A stretch of DNA of 5,229 nt from Oscillospiraceae bacterium (GTDB lineage Bacteria; Bacillota; Clostridia; Oscillospirales; Oscillospiraceae), in assembly GCA_017501805.1 (NCBI GenBank), contig JAFVWG010000247.1, positions 1 to 5,229 on the forward strand, given 5' to 3'. Below the pieces are notes generated by a model, which saw only the letters and a list, made by a program, of their open reading frames with translations, was not told where the DNA came from and searched no databases. Both the position numbers and the translations under genes were made by a program. Shown one piece after another: positions 1-5,229 of the stretch; positions within the stretch are counted from its first letter, which is position 1, and the number at the start of each line of letters is the position of its first letter.

Positions 1-7
1 TTGTATT

Positions 8-46
8 TGTGTATTTTTATAACTTTTATATGCATATTTATACCGA
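8..46. promoter_or_regulatory. Candidate tandem ArgR operator (two ARG boxes)
   Basis: Two 18-bp segments, 8-25 and 29-46, fit the ARG-box pattern WNTGAATWWWWATTCANW at about 12 and 13 of 16 defined positions. The cores read TGTATTTTTATAAC (10-23) and TGCATATTTATACC (31-44). They are separated by 3 bp, so their centres are 21 bp apart, the spacing known for paired ARG boxes in E. coli. ArgR represses arginine genes when arginine is bound. Against the call: the DNA is very AT-rich, so partial matches arise easily, the right half-sites are poor, and the boxes lie upstream of the -35 rather than over the promoter. A promoter for a gene left of the window could also be the target. Confidence 0.35.
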
Positions 47-83
47 TTTGGTAATCTTGTATATTGCAAAATCCACCGGTTTG
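42..83 (+). repeat. Imperfect direct repeat in promoter region
   Basis: ACCGATTTG (42-50) and ACCGGTTTG (75-83) match at eight of nine bases, 33 bp apart. Each copy sits in a small inverted repeat: TACC-gattt-GGTA at 41-53 and ACCG-gtttg-CGGT at 75-87. The second lies in the spacer between -35 and -10 and touches the first base of the -10. This arrangement could be a protein-binding site pair, but the arms are only 4 bp and may be chance. No known regulator is recognised. Confidence 0.25.
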
Positions 84-97
84 CGGTATAATATAAT
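64..97 (+). promoter_or_regulatory. Sigma-A-type promoter of the arg operon
   Basis: A -35 element TTGCAA (64-69, four of six consensus bases) is followed after exactly 17 nt by a perfect -10 TATAAT (87-92). A second TATAAT overlaps it at 92-97, but its 22-nt distance from the -35 makes it less likely to be used. Transcription would start near 98-101, giving a leader of about 45 nt before argG. The flanking DNA is AT-rich, in contrast with the GC-rich genes. No other equally good promoter was seen at the gene junctions, so this probably drives the whole operon. Confidence 0.75.
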
Positions 98-132
98 CAC
101 ATTAAGAAATAACAATCCGTATCATCGGTTCT

Positions 133-137
133 GGAGG
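133..137 (+). promoter_or_regulatory. Ribosome binding site of argG
   Basis: GGAGG lies 6 nt before the ATG at 144 and fixes that codon as the argG start. The reading frame stays open upstream to position 9, but those codons lie partly before the predicted transcription start and have no ribosome site. The context GGAGGATCATCATG closely resembles that of argH (GGAGGATACACATCATG). Confidence 0.9.
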
Positions 138-143
138 ATCATC

Positions 144-1367
144 ATGAAAAAGGAAATCAAAAAAATCGTTCTCGCATATTCCGGCGGTCTGGACACTTCC
201 ATTATTATTCCGTGGCTGAAGGAAAACTATGAAGGCTGCGAAATCATCGCCGTTTCCGGGAACGTTGGTCAGGCAGACGAACTGGAAGGTCTGGAAGAAA
301 AGGCACTGAAGACCGGCGCTTCCAAGCTGTACATCGAAGACCTCACCGACGAATACGTGGACGAGTACATCATCCCCACGATGAAGGCGGGCGCCGTCTA
401 CGAAGACTATCTGCTCGGCACCTCCCATGCACGTCCCTGCATCGCCAAGCGCCTTGTTGAGATCGCAAAGGCCGAGAAGGCCGACGCCATCTGCCACGGC
501 TGCACCGGCAAGGGCAACGACCAGGTCCGTTTCGAGCTGGCGATCAAGCACTTCGCTCCCAATATGCCCATCATCGCTCCGTGGAGAGAGTGGTCCATCA
601 AGTCCCGTGAGGAGGAGATCGACTACGCCGAGGCGCACAACATCCCCCTGAAGATCAACCGCGAGACCAACTACTCCAAGGACAAGAACCTCTGGCATCT
701 GTCCCACGAGGGTCTCGACCTCGAAGATCCGGGCAACGAGCCGCAGTACGAGAAGAAGGGTTTCCTGGAAATGGGCGTTTCCCCCATCGACGCTCCGGAC
801 GAGCCCACCTATGTCACCATCGACTTTGAAAAGGGCGCACCCGTTGCGCTGGACGGCGTAAAGATGAGCGCGAAGAATATCGTCCTCAAGCTCAACGAGC
901 TGGGCGGCAAGAACGGCATCGGCATCATCGACATCGTCGAAAACCGCCTCGTCGGCATGAAGTGCCGCGGCGTGTACGAGACTCCGGGCGGCACGATCCT
1001 CTACAAGGCGCACGAGGCGCTGGAGACCCTCTGCCTCGACAAGCTGACGATGCACGAAAAGCAGAAGCTCTCCATCACCTTTGCCGAGCTCGTCTACAAC
1101 GGCCTGTGGTTCAGCCCCCTGCGCGAAGCTCTGAGCGCCTTCGTGGACAAGACCCAGGAGACCGTCACCGGCAGCGTCAAGCTCAAGCTCTACAAGGGCA
1201 ACATCATCAAGGCCGGCATCTGGAGCGACTACTCCCTCTACAGCGAAGAGATCGCGACCTTCGGCGAGAGCGACTACAACCAGGCGGATGCCACGGGCTT
1301 CATCAACCTCTTCGGTCTGCCCACGCAGGTGCAGGCAATGGTCGACGAGAAGAACAACAAGAAATAA
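144..1367 (+). CDS. argG: Argininosuccinate synthase
   Basis: ArgG condenses citrulline and aspartate with ATP to form argininosuccinate, AMP and pyrophosphate, the penultimate cytoplasmic step of arginine synthesis. The protein has 407 residues, the usual family length. The N-terminal nucleotide-binding domain opens with the N-type ATP-pyrophosphatase loop AYSGGLDTS (residues 11-19). Further family blocks are [12 protein letters not shown] (91-102), [14 protein letters not shown] (118-131), the [10 protein letters not shown] segment (153-162), NYSKDKNLW (176-184) and the [16 protein letters not shown] stretch (279-294). The start at 144 is set by a GGAGG site 6 nt upstream and by the conserved loop lying 11 residues in, as in the family. 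It is the first gene after the promoter, and argH follows after 18 nt. The alternative that this is another ATP-pyrophosphatase family member is unlikely because the similarity runs the full length. Confidence 0.98.
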   Translation: MKKEIKKIVLAYSGGLDTSIIIPWLKENYEGCEIIAVSGNVGQADELEGLEEKALKTGASKLYIEDLTDEYVDEYIIPTMKAGAVYEDYLLGTSHARPCIAKRLVEIAKAEKADAICHGCTGKGNDQVRFELAIKHFAPNMPIIAPWREWSIKSREEEIDYAEAHNIPLKINRETNYSKDKNLWHLSHEGLDLEDPGNEPQYEKKGFLEMGVSPIDAPDEPTYVTIDFEKGAPVALDGVKMSAKNIVLKLNELGGKNGIGIIDIVENRLVGMKCRGVYETPGGTILYKAHEALETLCLDKLTMHEKQKLSITFAELVYNGLWFSPLREALSAFVDKTQETVTGSVKLKLYKGNIIKAGIWSDYSLYSEEIATFGESDYNQADATGFINLFGLPTQVQAMVDEKNNKK

Positions 1368-1385
1368 TTCCGGAGGATACACATC

Positions 1386-2756
1386 ATGGCAAAGCTTTGG
1401 GCGGGACGCACGGACGGCTCGGTGGATCGGGCGGCGGAGGATTTCAACGCCTCCATCCGTTTTGACAGCCGCCTCTACAGGGAAGATATCCGCGGCTCGA
1501 TGGCGCACACCGCCATGCTGGGTGAGACGGGCATCTTGTCCTCTGCGGAGAGCGACGAGCTGATCGCAGGGCTTGAGGCGCTGCTTGCCGATCTGGAGAG
1601 CGGCGCGCTCACGATCGATCCCGAGTGCGAGGACATCCACACCTTTGTCGAGCAGACGCTCACCGAGCGCATCGGCGATCTGGGCAAGAAGCTGCACACC
1701 GCGCGCAGCCGAAACGATCAGGTCGCACAGGATCTCCGCCTGTATCTGCGCAGCGAGATCGACCTGCTCACGGAAAAGACCACCGCGCTCATCGCCGCGG
1801 TCACCGACAAAGCAGAGCAGTATCAGAGCGCCATCCTGCCGGGCTATACCCACCTGCAGCGCGCACAGCCGATCGTCTTCGGACATCATCTGCTCGCCTA
1901 TGCGTGGATGCTGCTGCGAGACCGCAGCCGCCTCGCCGACTGCCGCAAGCGGCTGAATCTCAGCCCCATCGGCAGCTGCGCGCTCGCCGGGACGACCTAT
2001 CCCATCGACCGCGTGTTCGAGGCAAAGCAGCTCGGCTTCGACGGCATCTGCCAAAACTCTCTCGACGGCGTGTCCGACAGAGATTTCTGCCTCGAGCTTG
2101 CCGCGGATCTTTCGATCCTTATGACCCATCTTTCGCGCTTTGCCGAGGAGGTCATCCTCTGGTCGAGCTGGGAATTCCGCTTCGTAACGCTCTCGGACAG
2201 CTTCACCACCGGCTCTTCCATTATGCCGCAGAAGAAAAACTCCGATATGGCGGAGCTCGTGCGCGGAAAGACCGGCCGCGTGTACGGCGATCTGATGTCG
2301 CTTCTGACGATGATGAAGGGCATCCCGCTCGCCTACAACAAAGATATGCAGGAAGATAAAGAGAGCATCTTCGACGCCTGTGACACCGTCAAGGCGTGTC
2401 TGGACATCTTCGCCGGTATGATCCGTGGTATGACCGCGAACGAAGACGCAATGCTCAACGCGGCGAAGACCGGCTTCCTCAACGCCACGGACCTTGCCGA
2501 CTACCTCACGAAGAAGGGTATGCCCTTCCGCAGCGCTTACAAAATTTCCGGTCAGCTCGTCGCCAGGTGCGTCGCGGAAGGTCGGACGCTTGAAACGCTG
2601 ACGCTCGAGGAGTACAAGCCCTACAGCGAGCTCTTCGACGAGGATCTCTACGACGCCATTGATCTGCGCGTGTGCGTGGAAAAGCGTTGCAGCGAGGGCG
2701 GCACCTCGGTCAGCTCGGTGAAAAAACAGATTGCGGAGATAAGAAACGAACTATGA
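1386..2756 (+). CDS. argH: Argininosuccinate lyase
   Basis: ArgH splits argininosuccinate into arginine and fumarate, the last pathway step, and works as a homotetramer in the fumarase/aspartase superfamily. The 456-residue length is normal. Motifs in order: LWAGR at the N-terminus (4-8), TARSRNDQ (105-112), GYTHLQ (153-158, with His156 the expected catalytic histidine), ALAGTTYPIDR (199-209), and the superfamily signature GSSIMPQKKN (276-285), whose loop serines include the expected catalytic one. The C-terminal KKGMPFRSAYKISG (376-389) replaces the REAH seen in many homologues with RSAY. Residue 286 is Ser where Pro is common. Neither change touches the signature residues. The start has GGAGG at 1372-1376, 9 nt upstream. 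The stop overlaps the argC start as ATGA. Confidence 0.98.
   Translation: MAKLWAGRTDGSVDRAAEDFNASIRFDSRLYREDIRGSMAHTAMLGETGILSSAESDELIAGLEALLADLESGALTIDPECEDIHTFVEQTLTERIGDLGKKLHTARSRNDQVAQDLRLYLRSEIDLLTEKTTALIAAVTDKAEQYQSAILPGYTHLQRAQPIVFGHHLLAYAWMLLRDRSRLADCRKRLNLSPIGSCALAGTTYPIDRVFEAKQLGFDGICQNSLDGVSDRDFCLELAADLSILMTHLSRFAEEVILWSSWEFRFVTLSDSFTTGSSIMPQKKNSDMAELVRGKTGRVYGDLMSLLTMMKGIPLAYNKDMQEDKESIFDACDTVKACLDIFAGMIRGMTANEDAMLNAAKTGFLNATDLADYLTKKGMPFRSAYKISGQLVARCVAEGRTLETLTLEEYKPYSELFDEDLYDAIDLRVCVEKRCSEGGTSVSSVKKQIAEIRNEL
2735..2756 (+). promoter_or_regulatory. Coupled argH stop / argC start with distant, weak RBS
   Basis: The argC ATG (2753-2755) overlaps the argH TGA (2754-2756) in an ATGA. 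The only Shine-Dalgarno-like element is GGAG at 2735-2738, 14 nt before the ATG, which is farther than ideal and weaker than the GGAGG of the other four genes. This layout suggests that argC translation depends on ribosomes finishing argH (translational coupling or reinitiation). Confidence 0.7.
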
Positions 2757-3673
2757 AAAAAGTTTTTATTGACGGCAGCGTCGGAACGACCGGCCTGCGG
2801 ATCGTCGAGCGGCTCTCGGACCGTAAGGATCTGGAGCTGATCCGTCTCGACGAGGAGCACAGAAAAGACAGCGCCAGCCGCAGGCAGGCGCTCAACGCGG
2901 CGGACGTCGCCTTCCTCTGCCTGCCCGACGCTGCGGCGATCGAGGCGGTGGAGATGATCGAAAACCCGAACACGGTGGTCATCGACACCTCGACCGCGCA
3001 CCGTGTTTCCGAAGGCTGGGTCTACGGCTTTGCGGAGCTCGGCGGACGCAGAGAGCAGCTCGCCGGTGCAAAGCGCATCGCGAATCCCGGCTGCCACGCA
3101 AGCGGCTTTTTGGCGCTGACCGCCCCGCTTGTCGAGCAGGGTCTGCTCTCCCCCGAGGAGAAGCTCTCCTGCTTCTCGCTGACCGGCTACTCCGGCGGCG
3201 GCAAGAAAATGATCGCCGAGTACGCGGCGGAGGATCGCAATGTTCTTCTGGACGCACCGCGTCTGTACGGACTTTCGCAGCAGCACAAGCATATGCCGGA
3301 GATGCAGGCCTACGCCCATCTCGCCGTGCCGCCCGTCTTCTGCCCCATCGTCGCTCCCTACTATGCCGGTATGGAAGTTGTCGTGCCGCTCTTTGGCGCG
3401 GACAAGGACGCGATCTGCGAAGCATACCGCAAGTATTACACGAACGGGCTCGTCCACTTCGTCGATCCCGCGGATGAAGCGGGCTTCCTGTCCGCCGGCG
3501 CGTATGCCGGACGCGACGATATGCAGATCACCGTCTGCGGCAATGCGGAACGGCTTCTGCTGATCTCCCGCTTCGACAACCTCGGCAAGGGCGCGTCGGG
3601 CGCGGCGATCCAAAATATGAATATTGTCCTCGGCGTCCCGGAGACGACAGGACTCAACCTCGGGGAGGAATAA
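2753..3673 (+). CDS. argC: N-acetyl-gamma-glutamyl-phosphate reductase, short (type 2) form
   Basis: ArgC reduces N-acetylglutamyl phosphate to N-acetylglutamate semialdehyde with NADPH. The N-terminal Rossmann fold begins MKKVFIDGSVGTTGL, with the nucleotide loop at 8-15. The catalytic cysteine is Cys114 in NPGCHASGF (111-119). SLTGYSGGGKKM (142-153), HKHMPEM (178-184, His180 the probable general acid/base) and DNLGKGASGAAIQNMN (275-290) are further family blocks. At 306 residues it is shorter than the common roughly 340-residue form. Length, the DGxxGTTGL loop and the overall style match the 'uncommon form' family (TIGR01851 from memory). The frame extends upstream inside argH, but the ATG at 2753 starts right at the first beta strand and overlaps the argH stop. 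argJ follows after 3 nt. Confidence 0.96.
   Translation: MKKVFIDGSVGTTGLRIVERLSDRKDLELIRLDEEHRKDSASRRQALNAADVAFLCLPDAAAIEAVEMIENPNTVVIDTSTAHRVSEGWVYGFAELGGRREQLAGAKRIANPGCHASGFLALTAPLVEQGLLSPEEKLSCFSLTGYSGGGKKMIAEYAAEDRNVLLDAPRLYGLSQQHKHMPEMQAYAHLAVPPVFCPIVAPYYAGMEVVVPLFGADKDAICEAYRKYYTNGLVHFVDPADEAGFLSAGAYAGRDDMQITVCGNAERLLLISRFDNLGKGASGAAIQNMNIVLGVPETTGLNLGEE
3664..3668 (+). promoter_or_regulatory. Ribosome binding site of argJ inside the argC end
   Basis: GGAGG, within GGGGAGG, lies in the last codons of argC and 8 nt before the argJ ATG at 3677. It fixes the argJ start and means that ribosomes ending argC pass over the argJ initiation site. Confidence 0.85.
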
Positions 3674-3676
3674 CAT

Positions 3677-4891
3677 ATGAAACGCATTGAAGGCGGCGTA
3701 TGCGCCGCGAAGGGCTATCGGGCCTCCGGTGTCCACTGCGGCATCCGTCACAACAAAATAAAGCGCGACATCGCGCTCATCTGCAGCGACATTCCCGCGA
3801 ACGCGGCGGCGGTCTATACGACGAACCTCGTCAAGGGTGCACCGCTCACCGTGACCAAGCAGCACATCTCCAACGGCGTCGCACAGGCGATCGTCTGCAA
3901 CAGCGGCAACGCCAACACCTGCAATGCCAACGGTATCGAGCTCGCAGAGCGCATCAGCGAAATGCTCGCCTCCGAGCTGAAGATCAAGGCGGAAGATGTC
4001 GTTGTCGCCTCCACGGGCGTCATCGGTCAGCCGCTGCCGATCGAACCGTTTGAGCGCGGCATCCCGCAGCTCGCAAAGGAGCTCTCCGCAGAGGGCGGCG
4101 ATTCTGCCGCCGAAGCGATCCTGACCACCGACACGGCGAAGAAGGAGATCGCGGTGGAGTTCACCCTCGGCGGAAAGACCTGTCATCTCGGCGGCATCGC
4201 CATGGGCAGCGGTATGATCCACCCCAATATGGCAACGATGCTGGTCTTCCTGACGACCGACGCGGCGATCTCTGCGGAAATGCTGCAGAAGGCGATCTCC
4301 GGCGACGTGAAGAACACCTTTAATATGCTGAGCGTCGACGGCGACACCTCCACGAACGATATGGCAGTCATCCTCGCCAACGGTATGGCGGGCAACGCCC
4401 CCGTCACCGCCGAGGGTGAAGATTTCACCACCTTTATGGAAGCGCTCAACACCGTGACCGTAGCGCTCTGCCGCGCGATCGCCGCCGACGGCGAAGGTGC
4501 GACGAAACTGCTCGAATGCAAGGTCACCGGCGCGAAGGACGAAGCCTGTGCGAAGAAGATCGCCAAGAGCGTCATCTGCTCCAGCCTCGTCAAGTCCGCC
4601 ATGTTCGGCGCGGACGCCAACTGGGGACGCGTGCTGTGCGCCATCGGCTACAGCGGCGCGGAGGTCGACGTCTGGAAGGTCGATGTCCGTTTCAGCAGCG
4701 CCAAGGGCGAGATCCTCGTCTGCAAGAACGGCGCAAGCGTCCCCTTCTCCGAGGAGAAGGCAAAGGAGATCCTGCTCGAGTCGGAGATCGATATTCTCGT
4801 CGACCTCGGCGACGGCGAGGCCTGCGCCTCTGCATGGGGCTGTGACCTGACCTACGATTACGTCAAGATCAACGGCGACTACCGCACATAG
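3677..4891 (+). CDS. argJ: Glutamate N-acetyltransferase (ornithine acetyltransferase), self-cleaving
   Basis: ArgJ moves the acetyl group from N-acetylornithine to glutamate, giving ornithine and regenerating N-acetylglutamate. Some members also use acetyl-CoA, and the sequence alone does not settle which type this is. The protein has 404 residues, the normal length. The precursor is expected to cut itself between Ala186 and Thr187 in HPNMATML (182-189), making alpha and beta chains with Thr187 as the N-terminal nucleophile. The oxyanion-hole pair is probably Thr113-Gly114 in ASTGVIG (111-117). Other family blocks are [10 protein letters not shown] (74-83), GDTSTND (222-228), GADANWGR (311-318) and the characteristic C-terminal INGDYRT. 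Its place among argC and argB indicates the cyclic, acetyl-recycling arginine pathway. The stop codon shares its last base with the argB ribosome site. Confidence 0.98.
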   Translation: MKRIEGGVCAAKGYRASGVHCGIRHNKIKRDIALICSDIPANAAAVYTTNLVKGAPLTVTKQHISNGVAQAIVCNSGNANTCNANGIELAERISEMLASELKIKAEDVVVASTGVIGQPLPIEPFERGIPQLAKELSAEGGDSAAEAILTTDTAKKEIAVEFTLGGKTCHLGGIAMGSGMIHPNMATMLVFLTTDAAISAEMLQKAISGDVKNTFNMLSVDGDTSTNDMAVILANGMAGNAPVTAEGEDFTTFMEALNTVTVALCRAIAADGEGATKLLECKVTGAKDEACAKKIAKSVICSSLVKSAMFGADANWGRVLCAIGYSGAEVDVWKVDVRFSSAKGEILVCKNGASVPFSEEKAKEILLESEIDILVDLGDGEACASAWGCDLTYDYVKINGDYRT

Positions 4892-4895
4892 GAGG
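4891..4895 (+). promoter_or_regulatory. Ribosome binding site of argB overlapping the argJ stop
   Basis: GGAGG begins on the last base of the argJ TAG and ends 7 nt before the ATG at 4903. The overlap implies close translational linkage of argJ and argB. Confidence 0.9.
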
Positions 4896-4902
4896 CAGCG
4901 CA

Positions 4903-5229
4903 ATGCATAACGTATTTTCCAACCAGGAACGCGCCGAGGTTCTGACACAGGCGCTTCCCTATATCAAGCGCTACGTCGGCAAGGTCGTCGTCGTCAAGTA
5001 CGGCGGCAATGCCATGGTGGACGAGCATCTCAAGCAGCAGGTGATGGAGGACGTCGCTTTCCTCTGGCTCATCGGCGTGAAGGTCGTGCTGGTACACGGC
5101 GGCGGTCCCGAGATCAGCGATATGATGTCAAAGCTGGGCAAGGAGCCCGTCTTTATCGACGGACTGCGCGTCACCGATAAGGAGACGGTAGATATCGTTC
5201 AGATGGTGCTTGCAGGTAAGGTAAATAAA
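4903..5229 (+). CDS. argB: Acetylglutamate kinase, N-terminal part (runs off the window)
   Basis: ArgB phosphorylates N-acetylglutamate with ATP, usually the regulated step of cyclic arginine pathways. Only 109 codons are present, with no stop, out of about 290-300 expected. Visible amino acid kinase motifs are VKYGGNAM (31-38, Lys32 a phosphate-binding lysine), VHGGGPEI (64-71) and IDGLRVTD (85-92, Arg89 in the acetylglutamate site), followed by VLAGKVNK at the edge. About 30 residues precede the KYGG motif and include [16 protein letters not shown] (12-27). This resembles the N-terminal helix of arginine-inhibited hexameric enzymes (Pseudomonas, Thermotoga), which the E. coli enzyme lacks. 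Feedback inhibition by arginine is therefore likely, though the C-terminal arginine-site residues are out of view. The start is set by GGAGG 7 nt upstream, directly after argJ. Confidence 0.97.
   Translation, partial: MHNVFSNQERAEVLTQALPYIKRYVGKVVVVKYGGNAMVDEHLKQQVMEDVAFLWLIGVKVVLVHGGGPEISDMMSKLGKEPVFIDGLRVTDKETVDIVQMVLAGKVNK

Noticed and set aside
9..143. In-frame upstream extension of argG to an ATG at position 9
   Set aside because: It would add 45 AT-rich codons of unrelated sequence running through the promoter elements, without a ribosome site. Family alignment starts at the ATG at 144.
98..143. Riboswitch, T-box or attenuator in the leader
   Set aside because: The predicted leader is about 45 nt, with no stable hairpin followed by a U run and no T-box sequence. 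Only a trivial CCG/CGG pairing (117-119 with 126-128) is visible.
1368..1385. Terminator or separate promoter between argG and argH
   Set aside because: The 18-nt gap holds only the argH ribosome site. There is no hairpin and no room for a promoter.
102..2129. Antisense open frame of 675 codons across argG and argH
   Set aside because: No recognisable domain. It lies opposite two certain genes, and such frames are expected when sense codons are GC-rich with few T/A-rich triplets. No convincing ribosome site or promoter was seen on that strand.
2672..2752. Upstream in-frame ATG for argC within argH
   Set aside because: It would add 27 residues before the Rossmann-fold beta strand that normally begins the protein. 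The ATG at 2753 fits both the family start and the ATGA overlap.
2648..4948. Antisense open frame of 766 codons across argC and argJ
   Set aside because: Its residues are the low-complexity A/V/D/R/G/L mix typical of the reverse complement of GC-rich genes. It has no family motif and covers conserved genes end to end.

Overview
The window holds the front of one arginine-biosynthesis operon, all on the plus strand: argG (144-1367), argH (1386-2756), argC (2753-3673), argJ (3677-4891) and the first 109 codons of argB (4903-5229, cut off by the window edge). Junctions are tight: an 18-nt gap, a 4-nt ATGA overlap, a 3-nt gap and an 11-nt gap. No terminator is visible between genes, so a single transcript is expected. 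I see no RNA gene, mobile element, CRISPR array or unknown protein-coding gene.

The first 143 bases are AT-rich and non-coding. They carry a good sigma-A-type promoter (TTGCAA, 17 nt, TATAAT at 64-92), two candidate ArgR boxes at 8-25 and 29-46, and a small imperfect repeat. The predicted leader is only about 45 nt, too short for a T-box or a large riboswitch, so control by a DNA-binding repressor such as ArgR is the more likely mode.

Together the genes cover most of the route. ArgJ transfers acetyl from N-acetylornithine to glutamate (the cyclic, acetyl-recycling pathway), ArgB phosphorylates N-acetylglutamate, ArgC reduces the acyl phosphate, and ArgG plus ArgH turn citrulline and aspartate into arginine and fumarate. 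Acetylornithine aminotransferase (argD) and ornithine carbamoyltransferase (argF) are not in the window and may lie downstream. The ArgC looks like the short, less common type-2 form. The ArgB start has the N-terminal helix seen in arginine-feedback-inhibited hexameric kinases.

Strong GGAGG ribosome sites, an AT-rich leader with GC-rich, C-ending codons in the genes, and the protein sequence style suggest a moderately GC-rich Clostridia member (for example an Oscillospirales gut bacterium). This is an inference from style, not from a marker gene.

No new biological system was found. The least expected signal is compositional: the codon before Met is almost always T-ending although the genes otherwise favour C-ending codons, which amounts to avoidance of CATG.
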